A stretch of 64,000 nt of DNA, taken from the NCBI RefSeq assembly GCF_900113675.1, contig NZ_FOQE01000002.1:62001-126000 (forward strand), in the 5' to 3' direction. The position numbers and the translations under genes are program-made. The notes under the pieces are model-generated. The model was given only the letters and a program-made list of their open reading frames with translations. It was not told the DNA's origin and made no database searches. This document shows positions 33,254-42,794 of the stretch, in pieces (the stretch's first letter is position 1; each line of letters opens with the position of its first letter). The DNA comes from Pisciglobus halotolerans (GTDB lineage Bacteria; Bacillota; Bacilli; Lactobacillales; Carnobacteriaceae).

Positions 33254-33669
33254 TTATTGACTAACTCAAATTCTATTCTATTCCTGAGCTTTTCATTAAC
33301 GCTCTTTTATGACCCACTCAAATTCTATCCTGATCCTGAGTTCGTCATTAACACTCTTTTATGACAAACTCAGACTCTATCTTACTCTTGAGTTGGTCAT
33401 TAACGCTCTTTTATAACAAACTCAAACTCTATCTTGCTCCTGAGTTGGTCATTAACGCTCTTTTATAACAAACTCAAGTTCTATTCTGCTCTTGAGTTGG
33501 TCATTAAGTCTCTTTTATGACAAACTCAAATTCTATTCTGCTCCTGAGTTGGTCATTAACGCTCTTTTATCACCAACTCAAACTCTATCGTGCTCTTGAG
33601 TTTGTCATTAAGTCTCTTTTATCACCAACTCAAATCACATTATGTTCCTGAGTTTGTCATTAAGGTTTA
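33254..33669 (+). repeat. 52-bp palindromic tandem array 2 (8 units)
   Basis: The ACTCA anchor occurs at 33264, 33316, 33368, 33420, 33472, 33524, 33576 and 33628, a constant 52 bp. A unit reads TTATGACAAACTCAAATTC, TATTCTGCTC, CTGAGTTGGTCATTAACG, CTCTT. From unit 2 to unit 8 the sequences CCTGAG and CTTGAG alternate strictly, again a 104-bp dimer. It is the same family and orientation as array 1. It lies beyond the terminator of the alpha-mannosidase gene. The remaining parts of 33032-33911 hold only the mannosidase terminator. Confidence 0.95.
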
Positions 33670-33845
33670 TCTTGTGCCAACTTTAATACAATACAGGAGC
33701 GTATTTGTTAAAATGATGGCTTTCGTTTAAAGATGGGCTAGTCTGAGGAGCATTGCAAGCGAGAAGCTGTCCTTCATTTGTAAGATCTAACATCGTATTT
33801 GATCATCAAACAATAGTCATTTGCATAAAAAGTGTTTCCCTAAAT

Positions 33846-33891
33846 AAAAAAGCTAAGACCTTTATGCATTTAAGCACTTAGGTCTTTAGCT
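33846..33891 (-). terminator. terminator of the mannosidase operon
   Basis: AGCTAAGACCT (33851-33861) pairs with AGGTCTTTAGCT (33880-33891, one bulged base), followed by TTTTTTAT on the minus strand. Confidence 0.85.
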
Positions 33892-33911
33892 CATATTTCA
33901 AAAAATTTCAT

Positions 33912-36614
33912 TTAATTTTTTTGCCAAGATTGTGTGACGATCTCAAATGGTTCAACAACTGAAGGGTTGGCTGTCTTTTCTGGTTCTTCCAGTAAGTTGC
34001 AATTTTGAGCTTCATGACCCATCACTTTCAAGTCAAGCGAAACTTCTTCATTTGCCAAGTTATAGAGACGTGTGACAATTTGGTTATTTTCTTTGTTGCG
34101 TTTGAATGCAGTCAAAGCTAAACGCTCATCTGTTTGCGCGATGAATTGTGTATCAGGTTTAAGCGAACCGCTGTGAACAGAAGTTTGATAAACACTGAAT
34201 GGCACTTGAACATTCATCGCTTCTTGGTAAGTCCGTTCGATGCCTTTTTGACCGTGGAAGGACAATGCATACGTCATCGTGTACGTATCCAAGCATTGCG
34301 CTTCTGGTGTTGGGAAGTAGCCCCAGTCGCCTAGCTCGCCAACTGAACGCAGCAATGTAACGGCAATCGTTTGTTGATCGTTTTGAGCCAGCACTTCATA
34401 TTCGTTTAATCCCACAGTAGCGACAGTCATGCCGTTTTCAGCATCATGCAAGTTGACAAATGCATGTGTATGCTGAGGATTCGTTGGGTTTTGCCAGTCT
34501 TTATTGACTTTGTTTGGACGTTCAACGACTTCAAAAATACTGTCTGCAAAGTGGGTGTCCGTTTGCAAGCTCGTTGGGAACAAGACGCGTAGACGATGAT
34601 CTTTGCTGTTATTGACGATCTTCGTTGCAAATTTCAATTGGCGGCTGTCTTTTTCCAATGTTACAGTCGTTTTGACGACCATCGTTGTGGTTTCTTTTGA
34701 TCGTTGAGCTTCCCGATAACGGAACTCGATCATGCTTCTTTGTTCTTCTTCTAAGCGTTCATCTGCAGAGACAGGAATCTCCATATTGGCAGTGATTTCA
34801 ATTGCAGCAGCCAACTCAGTATTCTTGACCGTTTGCACTTCGATGTCGCTGTCCATTGAATAGATTGGACGTTCGTTTTCAGGTTGTTTGAAAATGTATT
34901 CATTTCCAATATCCCCTACATCTTCAAATTGCAGCAAGTTTTCATAGACTTTTCCAGTATCTTTATTTTCAACGGTTAAGGTACCGTTGTCTTTGATTTC
35001 AGCTTTCAGCCAGCGGTTTTCCAACACACGGCCATTGGATGAAGCGATGTTTGCTTCGGTAGACGCGGCCTTTTTCTCAGCAGCTGGCGCCAGCAAGAAT
35101 GTTTGCCAAGATAAGCCAGGCACATCCGTCATCAACAGTTCAACTTGAACGTAGCGCGCTACGAATGGTTGACGGAATTTGTCTTTAGGCAAGTCATAAT
35201 GGAAGTCTACTTTATCTGCAATGATATGAGATGGAACGACTTCTCCTTGCGCATTTTTGACTTCAAAGTCTAGTCCTTTTCTTTCTTTAAGACGTGCATA
35301 AAGTTCTTGCGGCATGCCTTCTGAGAAAGGCAAACGTTCTACTTCTACCCAAGTCGTTACCGATCCTGTTTTTTCAGAACCGCTTGTATTGAATACAACG
35401 AATGGATAACCATTTGATCCTTCTTCGCTTAATGAAGCGGTATCGATATTTTTGATCAATTGTGCAGCTGCTTCGTCAGCAAGATATTTGCCGACTTCAT
35501 TCGCTTTTTCAAAACGAGTAACATTTTCGCGATGGACTTCATCAACACTACAGCCGCAAATGCTGTCGTGCGGGTGGTTTTGCATCAATGTTTTCCAAGC
35601 ATACGTCAATTGGTCATGCGGATATTCGCCTGTTTCTTCATAAGCCATGGTAGCTAAAGGTTCCGCAATGTTTTCTAACTGTCTAGAAACGCGAGCATTC
35701 CATTGTTTCAAATACATTCTAGAAGAAGCTGTGTTGGCCAACGTGTACCAGCCATCCGTTTCTTGCGACGTCAATTCACCGGTAACCGTATTTAAGTTTT
35801 TCGGCAAATCTTTTTCTAAGGCAGCCAAGTATTCGTCAAAGCTGGCATGAATAAACGTCACATCTGGATAAAGTTCATTTGCCAAGCGGATCGCTTTAGA
35901 TAAGTTTTTCTGAACCGGTTGGTGGTCGCAGCCATTCATCATCAGCAAGTGATCGGTTGAAGCATATTGTTCAGCGTCTGCTAATTTTTGATCCCAAAAA
36001 GCTTTGGCTTCTTCCGGTGTATCCGGTACTTCATTCCCATTACTGTACCAGTTGGCAAATAATAACCCTAAGATCTCAGAACCATCTGGACCTTTCCACC
36101 ACATTTCTGAAAATTGAGAAGCATATTTTTCATCATCCACTACTGCGTTATTAAAGCCAGTCGTTTTAACGCCGCGGCCAAAAGCAGCTGTTTTGAAACC
36201 AACTTGTCTCATCAACTGAGGGGTTTGTCCCATATTGCCAAAGGTATCAGGGAAATAGCCGACTTCTACAGGCGCGCCCCATTTGCGACTGTCTTCGATC
36301 CCAATCAGCATATTGCGCACGTTTGATTCGCTGCTCGTTAAGAAAGCATCTTGCAAGATATAGAAAGGTCCGATCTTCAATTTGCCATTTTCAATATGTT
36401 TGCGCAGCAATGCTTCTTTTTCAGGACGAACTTGCAAGTAATCTTCTAAAATAATCGTTTGTCCATCAAGATGGAAGCTTTTAAATTCTGGGTCGGTTTC
36501 AAATAATGCTAATACATCATCAATCAATTCCACTAGACGCATATGGTGTTGCTCGTAAGGCAAATACCATTCGCGGTCCCAGTGACTATGAGAGAGAATA
36601 TAAACTTTTTTCAT
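33912..36614 (-). CDS. mngB: GH38 alpha-mannosidase
   Basis: A 900-residue cytoplasmic enzyme. HSHWDREWY (residues 9-17) provides the metal-binding His and Asp of family 38, GYFPDTFGNMGQ near 120 holds the nucleophile Asp region, NGCDHQP near 208 another metal ligand, and the long C-terminal beta-sandwich domain (about 400-900) completes the family plan. E. coli MngB cleaves 2-O-(6-phospho-mannosyl)-glycerate; streptococcal GH38 enzymes trim alpha-1,3-mannose of N-glycans. With GH125 next to it, breakdown of host-type mannosides is likely. It is expressed with the GH125 gene 109 bp upstream. Confidence 0.93.
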   Translation of the reverse strand: MKKVYILSHSHWDREWYLPYEQHHMRLVELIDDVLALFETDPEFKSFHLDGQTIILEDYLQVRPEKEALLRKHIENGKLKIGPFYILQDAFLTSSESNVRNMLIGIEDSRKWGAPVEVGYFPDTFGNMGQTPQLMRQVGFKTAAFGRGVKTTGFNNAVVDDEKYASQFSEMWWKGPDGSEILGLLFANWYSNGNEVPDTPEEAKAFWDQKLADAEQYASTDHLLMMNGCDHQPVQKNLSKAIRLANELYPDVTFIHASFDEYLAALEKDLPKNLNTVTGELTSQETDGWYTLANTASSRMYLKQWNARVSRQLENIAEPLATMAYEETGEYPHDQLTYAWKTLMQNHPHDSICGCSVDEVHRENVTRFEKANEVGKYLADEAAAQLIKNIDTASLSEEGSNGYPFVVFNTSGSEKTGSVTTWVEVERLPFSEGMPQELYARLKERKGLDFEVKNAQGEVVPSHIIADKVDFHYDLPKDKFRQPFVARYVQVELLMTDVPGLSWQTFLLAPAAEKKAASTEANIASSNGRVLENRWLKAEIKDNGTLTVENKDTGKVYENLLQFEDVGDIGNEYIFKQPENERPIYSMDSDIEVQTVKNTELAAAIEITANMEIPVSADERLEEEQRSMIEFRYREAQRSKETTTMVVKTTVTLEKDSRQLKFATKIVNNSKDHRLRVLFPTSLQTDTHFADSIFEVVERPNKVNKDWQNPTNPQHTHAFVNLHDAENGMTVATVGLNEYEVLAQNDQQTIAVTLLRSVGELGDWGYFPTPEAQCLDTYTMTYALSFHGQKGIERTYQEAMNVQVPFSVYQTSVHSGSLKPDTQFIAQTDERLALTAFKRNKENNQIVTRLYNLANEEVSLDLKVMGHEAQNCNLLEEPEKTANPSVVEPFEIVTQSWQKN

Positions 36615-36723
36615 GATTTTTAATCCTTCTTTGTGTTTTATTTTTATTTTTGCTTTTTTTAAATAAAGAACGATAATCGCTGGGCAGACACTTCATTTTT
36701 TGCATGCCCAACACTATCTTTAC

Positions 36724-38040
36724 TTATCTTGCAATGCGAATATCAAAGTAATCCATGACCAATTCGCAGAATAACATGTTTGGCCAAGAGAACCATTCTC
36801 TTGTATATTGTGTTGGGTCATTTACGTCAAACCCTTCATGCATCAAGTTGGTTCCAGCATCGCAAGCTACCATCAGGTCAAGAATGCGTGCTTTTTCAGC
36901 TTTATCTGAAGTCGTCAATCCTTCGATAGCCAATGCGATTGGCCAAATATAATTTTCAGGTGTATGCGAACTGCCGATTCCTTTTGCATGAGATCCTTCA
37001 TAAAAATAAGGATTTTCTTTGCTTAATAACGTTTTGCGTGTTGCCAAGTAAGTTTCATCTTCTGGTGAGCAATAGCCCAAGTAAGGTGCAGACAATAAGC
37101 TCGGCACATTGGCATCGTCCATGATCGAATAGTTGCCTTTTCCATCCACTTCATAAGCATAAACCGTTTCGCCGGCTTTATTTTGTACGCGTGCATGAGT
37201 TTCGATACCTTGTTGGATCTCTTCTTTCAATCCGCGAATCGTTTCTAGCAATTGTGTTTCCTTCAAAATATTTTCGTAAATGTCTTCCATGTAGTTTAAG
37301 ACAACGACGGCAAACATGTTAGAAGGGACTAAATAATGATAGATACAGCGGTCATCACTTGGACGGAAACCTGACCAAGTCATGCCCGTTTCAGCAACAG
37401 GTGAACCTAGTCCATCATTCGTCAATGTATCTTCTTCACGGGTTGTATCACGTGTGAAACGATAAGGAGAATTTTCATGCTGTTGTTCTGTTTTCCAAAC
37501 TTCTAGAATTTTTTGCACCGCTTCTTTAAAGGTTTCATTGAATTGATCTGTACGACCAGTTTCTTTATACAGCAAGTAACTCAATTGAATCGGATAGCAA
37601 AGTGAATCGATTTCATATTTGCGCTCCCAGATCCAAGGATTCATTTCAGTATGGTCATCTTGGTGTCCAGCATTGTTTGCTCCTTCATTAAAAGCGTTTG
37701 CATAAGGGTCCAACACAATAGACCGTAATTGTCTTTCAACTAATCCTGCGATCATATCTGAGATTTCTTGATCATTTTTAGCGATCGATAAATAAGGACG
37801 GATTTGAGCTGTAGAATCGCGCAGCCACATAGCGGGAATATCACCTGTTAACAAGAAGGTTGTACCATCTGGTTGTTTTTTAACGGTCGTTTGTAAGGTA
37901 TTTGCAAAGCAAGCATTGAAATTTTCAGCCCAGTGCGGATGTTCTTCACATTTAGCCGTAATGTCTTTCATAAAAGCTTTAACAGCTTCTGGGATCTCTT
38001 TAAAATCTTTTTGAATAATTGGTTTATTGGTAGTCGACAT
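36724..38040 (-). CDS. GH125 exo-alpha-1,6-mannosidase (metal-independent)
   Basis: A 438-residue protein of family GH125 (formerly DUF1237). Recognisable blocks are TGDIPAMWLRDSTAQIRPYL near residue 65, GMTWSGFRPSDD near 220, NVPSLLSAPYLGY near 318 and the C-terminal TNLMHEGFDVNDPTQYTREWFSWPN. Characterised GH125 enzymes of Streptococcus and Clostridium remove alpha-1,6-linked mannose by inversion. There is no signal peptide, so substrate must be imported first; no transporter is encoded next to it. It is first in the operon with the GH38 gene and transcribed away from a GntR/LacI-type regulator. Confidence 0.93.
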   Translation of the reverse strand: MSTTNKPIIQKDFKEIPEAVKAFMKDITAKCEEHPHWAENFNACFANTLQTTVKKQPDGTTFLLTGDIPAMWLRDSTAQIRPYLSIAKNDQEISDMIAGLVERQLRSIVLDPYANAFNEGANNAGHQDDHTEMNPWIWERKYEIDSLCYPIQLSYLLYKETGRTDQFNETFKEAVQKILEVWKTEQQHENSPYRFTRDTTREEDTLTNDGLGSPVAETGMTWSGFRPSDDRCIYHYLVPSNMFAVVVLNYMEDIYENILKETQLLETIRGLKEEIQQGIETHARVQNKAGETVYAYEVDGKGNYSIMDDANVPSLLSAPYLGYCSPEDETYLATRKTLLSKENPYFYEGSHAKGIGSSHTPENYIWPIALAIEGLTTSDKAEKARILDLMVACDAGTNLMHEGFDVNDPTQYTREWFSWPNMLFCELVMDYFDIRIAR

Positions 38041-38169
38041 GTGATTGCTCCATTTCTTTTTGTATTTCTATCTAGACTATAATGCAGTTTGTTTTTAATG
38101 GCTATACTTTATTTCGATCGTCTTTAATTTGTAGAGAAACCTCTAAAAAAATTTATTTTCCTTCAAGGT

Positions 38170-38202
38170 AATGATATAATTCAGTTAATGAAATATATCA
38201 TT
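38170..38202. promoter_or_regulatory. operator in the GH125 / GntR-LacI divergent region
   Basis: ATGATATAATTCA (38171-38183) and TGAAATATATCAT (38189-38201) are inverted copies with one mismatch and a 5-bp spacer; one more base pairs on either side. The left arm contains TATAAT, which is likely the -10 box of the regulator gene, so binding would autorepress it. The divergent GH125 promoter may be the TATAGT box near 38078-38083. Confidence 0.65.
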
Positions 38203-38218
38203 TGAAGGAGTACGACCA

Positions 38219-39307
38219 TTGAAAAAAGTTCCTGCTTATCAAAAAATTTATTTAGATTTAAAAAATCAGATTTTTCAAGGTGTTTATCCATACAACAGCC
38301 GTATCCCGACTGAAAAAGAATTAGCTGACTATTATCAAGTCAGTCGTATCACCAGCAAACGCGCAGTAGATGAATTGGCGAACGAGCATTGGTTGCGGCG
38401 CTATCCTGGTAAAGGCAGCTTTGTAACCTACCGCTCGCGCGAAAAACAAAGTCTTCAGATCGGTTTGGTTTTGAATTTTTCGACCAACCATGGTTTGAAA
38501 GAGTATTTGGCAGGCATTCAAAAAGGTTTAACCGATTCTTCCTATAGTATTAAAGCTTATTATGCCAATCAAACAGGTTTTTCATTTGAAACATTGCTGT
38601 CGGCAGCTGAACGAAATGAATTAGCCGGTTTGATTTTGCAGGCGCCTATCCCGACTGCTTTTCTTAGTCGCTTGGTTCAGTTATTTTATAAAGGTTTTCC
38701 AGTCATTCTACTCAATCAAGAAATGGATGGTCTTCCTTTTTCTGCAGTGATCTCACAAGACTTTTTAGGCGGATACCAAGCAACCCGACACGCGATCGAA
38801 AAAGGACATGAAAAAATTTATTTTGTTGCTCAAACGCCGATCTATTCAGATGCTGTCGTGCGCCAGCGTTACTTGGGCTATCTCAAAGCAGTCACTGAAA
38901 AAAATCTATCCTTGCCAAAGGTGCCTTACTTGCCGTCCTTTGATCGACCAACGATCGACACACCTTTTATGCAAGATTGTTTACGGGAATGGGAAAAACA
39001 TGATCTCAGCTGCCTCGTCTTTGAAAATGATGTGCTGGCCATCGAATTTCTCTCGGCAGCCAATACATTAGGTTGGGACTTGCCGCATGATTTGTCTTTT
39101 ATTGGTTTCGATGATATTCCTCTCGCACAATTGATCGAACCACATTTGACTACGATCCGGCAAAACTTTTATGAATTGGGTGTTCAAGCTGCTTTGTGTT
39201 TGTTAGAGCAGCTGATCCCTTTTAAAGAAACACACGAAGATCCATCGCAAAAAAGAATAGAGATCCCAGTTGCCTTAGTCGAGCGCTCCTCAGTTGCTGC
39301 ACGCTGA
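38219..39307 (+). CDS. GntR-LacI hybrid transcriptional regulator (AraR type)
   Basis: Residues 1-70 form a GntR winged helix (RIPTEKELADYYQVSRITSKRAVDEL, listed here in part), and residues from about 78 onward a LacI-type periplasmic-binding-protein fold (LVLNFSTNH..., FIGFDDIPLAQLIEPHLTTI near 300). This is the plan of AraR. Translation starts at TTG (38219) with GAAGGAG upstream. It is divergent from the GH125-GH38 operon, so it probably represses the mannosidases until a mannose-containing effector binds. It is likely autoregulated through the palindrome at 38170-38202. Confidence 0.88.
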   Translation: MKKVPAYQKIYLDLKNQIFQGVYPYNSRIPTEKELADYYQVSRITSKRAVDELANEHWLRRYPGKGSFVTYRSREKQSLQIGLVLNFSTNHGLKEYLAGIQKGLTDSSYSIKAYYANQTGFSFETLLSAAERNELAGLILQAPIPTAFLSRLVQLFYKGFPVILLNQEMDGLPFSAVISQDFLGGYQATRHAIEKGHEKIYFVAQTPIYSDAVVRQRYLGYLKAVTEKNLSLPKVPYLPSFDRPTIDTPFMQDCLREWEKHDLSCLVFENDVLAIEFLSAANTLGWDLPHDLSFIGFDDIPLAQLIEPHLTTIRQNFYELGVQAALCLLEQLIPFKETHEDPSQKRIEIPVALVERSSVAAR

Positions 39308-39342
39308 TCAAGAAAGGAATGCAGCGTATATAGTAGAAATAC

Positions 39343-39395
39343 AAAAAAATACCGGACAAAGTAGGATTCTTCAACCTCTTTGTCTGGTATTTTTT
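39343..39395. terminator. bidirectional terminator
   Basis: AAATACC-GGACAAAG pairs with CTTTGTC-TGGTATTT (one wobble) and is flanked by A7 and T6. It ends both the GntR/LacI gene and the convergent response-regulator gene. Confidence 0.92.
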
Positions 39396-39404
39396 AAGTT
39401 AACA

Positions 39405-40919
39405 TCAATCGTCTTTCATGCTTTCTTCCTTATGATAGACGACATTTGTCGCCACTTCTTTTCTAAAACGTTCTCGGTATTCACGCGGCGAATGTTCCAA
39501 GTATTGTTTGAATATTTTATAAAAGTAGCCTTGATTCTGATAGCCGACTTGATAAGCGATGTCGCTGATCGGCTGATTTGAACGGATCAGCAGCTCTTTG
39601 GCTAAGTCGATCCGGTATTCATTCAAATAATGAGAAAAACTTTTTCCTGTTTCTTTTTTAAAGACTTGTCCTAAATACATCGCATTCACATGCATACCTA
39701 AAGCCACTTTTTTCAATTTCAAATCTTGCTGGTAGTCTTGCTGGATCACTTCGATAGCTTGACGTGTGAGTTCGCTGTACTTCACTTGTTTAGAATGAGC
39801 TTGGATCGGCAAAATATTTTCCTCGAGCAATCGTCTCAATTCGCTGAAGGTTTGAACGGAAAAAATGTCTTTGGCTGTCTCTTTAAAATCAGGACTGTTC
39901 AGCGAATCAAAAACAAGATAGCCATTGATCAAGATCATATAGACTTGCCAGCGCGCTAAATCAGGCGCAACTTCATTTGTTTCCAGCATTTGAGCAAATT
40001 GCTTTAGCTTTAAGGAGATCTGCGAAACGTCTCGCGATAAAATGTGTTGATTGACCTCACCCATTTGCTTATCCATTTCTTCTTGGAATGGATCGCGGTC
40101 TGTATACCAATTGACCCTTTCAGTGTGTTGATAGAAAGCAGCACGTTCTTTCATTTCTTTTAAAGAAGCAAAGCTTTCTGGCACCGTTTTTATGCTAAAA
40201 ACAGGTTGTCCGACAAAAAAGATTGTTTCATCACCCGTTTCTTCCGTCAAATAGTGAATGACAGCTTCGATCGCAGCTTGCTCTGTACTCATGATGATCA
40301 CATACGCTTCATCTGTTCCAGTGGTGAAAGCATAATAAAAAGCTTGTTCTTTTGCCCACTTTTTCCATTCCTCAGGTCCAGCTGACCGACTCAGTTGAAC
40401 AGACAACACTGTAAACGCCTGGCCGCTCAGTTGACGTTGCTGCCCCAGTTTATCCTGCAGTTCAGATAGCATATCTTCTCCTTGCAGCCATTGATACAAA
40501 AGCTGGCTAATGACAAATTGGTTGGTTTGTTCATACCGCTTTTCTGCTTTGATTTCATTGGTGATTTTAGCTAAAGCATGTTCCAATTCTTTTTTATCGA
40601 TCGGTTTTAGCAAGTAGTTTGCTGCGCCAAGTTGCAGACTTTTTTGAGCATATTCAAATTTTTGATAACCGGAAAGAACGATAAACTTAAAATGATAGCC
40701 CCGTTTGATGGCTTCGTATACAAAATCGATCCCAGATAGTAACGGCATGGTCACATCTGTGATCACGATATCGACAGGGTTTGCCTCCACAAAGTCCAGT
40801 GCTTCTTTGCCATTTTGAGCAGTTCCAGCGATCGTGATGTCAAATTTTTCCCAATCAATGATTTTCTTTAACCCTTCTAAGATCATGTATTCATCATCCA
40901 CCAGCAAAGCTTGGTACAC
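39405..40919 (-). CDS. YesN-type response regulator with AraC DNA-binding domain (orphan)
   Basis: The N-terminal receiver domain has the acidic pair in LLVDDEYMI (residues 6-13), the phosphorylated Asp in IVITDVTMPLLSG near 55, and Lys in YLLKPIDKKE near 105. The middle of about 250 residues is the variable YesN region. The C-terminal AraC domain carries two HTH units (VALGMHVNAMYLGQVFKKET and ISDIAYQVGYQNQGYFYKIF). Start is GTG at 40919 with GGAGGGG upstream. Proteins of this kind pair with YesM-like sensor kinases and switch on glycan utilisation. No kinase gene is adjacent, so the partner is elsewhere or lost. Confidence 0.9.
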   Translation of the reverse strand: MYQALLVDDEYMILEGLKKIIDWEKFDITIAGTAQNGKEALDFVEANPVDIVITDVTMPLLSGIDFVYEAIKRGYHFKFIVLSGYQKFEYAQKSLQLGAANYLLKPIDKKELEHALAKITNEIKAEKRYEQTNQFVISQLLYQWLQGEDMLSELQDKLGQQRQLSGQAFTVLSVQLSRSAGPEEWKKWAKEQAFYYAFTTGTDEAYVIIMSTEQAAIEAVIHYLTEETGDETIFFVGQPVFSIKTVPESFASLKEMKERAAFYQHTERVNWYTDRDPFQEEMDKQMGEVNQHILSRDVSQISLKLKQFAQMLETNEVAPDLARWQVYMILINGYLVFDSLNSPDFKETAKDIFSVQTFSELRRLLEENILPIQAHSKQVKYSELTRQAIEVIQQDYQQDLKLKKVALGMHVNAMYLGQVFKKETGKSFSHYLNEYRIDLAKELLIRSNQPISDIAYQVGYQNQGYFYKIFKQYLEHSPREYRERFRKEVATNVVYHKEESMKDD

Positions 40920-41034
40920 TCTTTCCCCTCCTTCTAACGTCTTATGGCGATCAGTTTAGCACTTCTATTCTTACTGCCCTATCATTCACCATAAATAGAG
41001 TTCTGCTTCTTTTCGAATTCTCAACTCATCGCTA

Positions 41035-41063
41035 TTGACGAATAGATTCATTCGTATTATACA
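41035..41063 (+). promoter_or_regulatory. promoter of the APC permease gene
   Basis: TTGACG (41035-41040), 17 bp, TATACA (41058-41063). The leader to the TTG start at 41291 is about 220 nt. I looked for T-box and other riboswitch signatures in it and found none. The remaining part of 40920-41034 shows nothing. Confidence 0.6.
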
Positions 41064-41290
41064 AAAAATACAAGTGAATTTGTATAGTGAATTAAACCTG
41101 GTCTTTTGCTCATGATTATATTTTCTGTTTTTCTATTCATTTCATCCTTTCCTAGTGCTCCTGAAACGTGTAAAATAAACAGTATTGCTGCCAATATGTT
41201 TTGGCCGTTCAGAAATCGAAGCCGTTCGTTTTTCTCATTTGATACTGCCATAAAAAAGGGAGAAAACGACGACGAATGTGAGGAATACTA

Positions 41291-42637
41291 TTGGAAAATC
41301 ATGAAACATCTACTGGATTAAAAAGAGAAATTTCCTTTTTCACTGCATTGACTGTGGTGATGGGAACCGTTATTGGATCAGGTGTGTTTTTTAAACCTGA
41401 AGCTGTCTACTCTGCTACTGGAACAGCTGGTCTAGGCTTATTGGCATGGATCATTGGTGGCTTAATCACGATCTGCGGCGGACTGACGACAGCGGAACTT
41501 TCAGCTGCTATCCCAAAAACAGGCGGCATGGTCGTTTATTTGCAACGCGCTTATGGGCCGCTTGTCGGCTACCTATTAGGCTGGGCTCAGACCATTATTT
41601 ATTTTCCGGCAAACATTGCCGCTTTATCGATCATCTTTGCTACCCAAGCGGTCAATTTGATGGGGTTACAGGAAACAGCTACGATTCCGATCGCGATCGC
41701 CGCAGCCTTTTTGATCATCTTTATCAATTTGCTAGGCACTAAAAAAGCCGGTCGTTTGCAGTCCGTTGCTACTGTTGCCAAAATGGTCCCGCTCCTGTTG
41801 ATCATTGTCTTTGGCTTATTCAACAAAGGTGACGTGCAGGTTCAACTTTTACCCAGCAGCATGACATCAGGATCTGCGATTTCCAAGTTAGGTTCTGGTT
41901 TAGTTGCGACCCTTTTTGCCTATGACGGTTGGATCAATGTCGGGGCGATCGCTGGCGAAATGAAGAACCCTAAAAAAGATTTGCCAAAAGCGATCGTATT
42001 TGGCCTATCAGCCGTAATGGGTGTTTACGTCTTGATCAACTTGGCTTATCTCAGTGTTATGCCGGCTGCTTCTCTGGGCGCAACGCCTACTCCGGCCGCA
42101 GAAGTCGCTCAATTGTTATTTGGCAATGCTGGCGGAAAAATCGTCACTATCGGCATCCTTGTTTCTGTCTTCGGCACCATCAATGGGTATGCCATGACGG
42201 GAATTCGTGTTCCATTTGCCATGGCATTGAACAATGAACTCCCTTTCAGCCGCTGGTTTCAAAAGCTGAACAAACACCAAGTGCCGGTCAACAGTGCCCT
42301 GACTTTATTCATCATTGCGTTGGTGATGATCTTTACGGGACAATACAACCAATTGACAGACTTGCTAATTTTTGTGATCTGGATTTTTTATACGCTCGTG
42401 TTCATCGCGGTCTTTATTTTACGCAAACGAGAACCAGACTTGATCCGTCCTTACAAAGTGCCATTGTATCCAATCGTGCCCATCATCGCGATTGCTGGCG
42501 GACTCTTCATTGTATTGAACACGCTGCTGACACAGCCAATCAATACAGCCCTCGGCATCTTTTTGACTGCGATCGGACTCCCAATCTACTTTTACAAAAA
42601 AAGAAAAAGAATCCATTCAACAATCGAAAAAAACTGA
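41291..42637 (+). CDS. APC-family amino acid exchanger, SteT-like
   Basis: Twelve hydrophobic segments in 448 residues. TVVMGTVIGSGVFFKPE in helix 1 is the unwound G-S/A-G substrate-binding motif of the APC superfamily, and GGMVVYLQRAYGPLVGYLLGW follows helix 3 as in the LAT/SteT branch. SteT of Bacillus exchanges serine and threonine. Translation starts at TTG with GAGG 8 nt upstream; no nearer ATG fits. It is a single-gene unit closed by a terminator. Confidence 0.82.
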   Translation: MENHETSTGLKREISFFTALTVVMGTVIGSGVFFKPEAVYSATGTAGLGLLAWIIGGLITICGGLTTAELSAAIPKTGGMVVYLQRAYGPLVGYLLGWAQTIIYFPANIAALSIIFATQAVNLMGLQETATIPIAIAAAFLIIFINLLGTKKAGRLQSVATVAKMVPLLLIIVFGLFNKGDVQVQLLPSSMTSGSAISKLGSGLVATLFAYDGWINVGAIAGEMKNPKKDLPKAIVFGLSAVMGVYVLINLAYLSVMPAASLGATPTPAAEVAQLLFGNAGGKIVTIGILVSVFGTINGYAMTGIRVPFAMALNNELPFSRWFQKLNKHQVPVNSALTLFIIALVMIFTGQYNQLTDLLIFVIWIFYTLVFIAVFILRKREPDLIRPYKVPLYPIVPIIAIAGGLFIVLNTLLTQPINTALGIFLTAIGLPIYFYKKRKRIHSTIEKN

Positions 42638-42656
42638 TATGAATCATTGTGAAATA

Positions 42657-42712
42657 AAACAGGCGCCTCTGCTATTTTTGATTATCAATAGCGGGAGCGT
42701 CTGTTTGCTGAT
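42657..42712 (+). terminator. terminator of the APC permease gene
   Basis: ACAGGCGC (42659-42666) pairs with GCGTCTGT (42697-42704, one wobble), with the inner stem GCTATT/AATAGC. ATTTTTG follows. Confidence 0.8.
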
Positions 42713-42794
42713 TTTTGCTCAAACAGCAAATTTTTGTCCTGTGATTTATCTTCTGCTTCCCTAAACTTATCCTTGTTTATTCGATAATCAAGGG

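Noticed and set aside
41064-41290. Possible T-box or riboswitch in the leader of the amino acid exchanger gene
   Set aside because: I looked for the T-box GGTGG-ACCGCG segment and a following terminator and saw neither.
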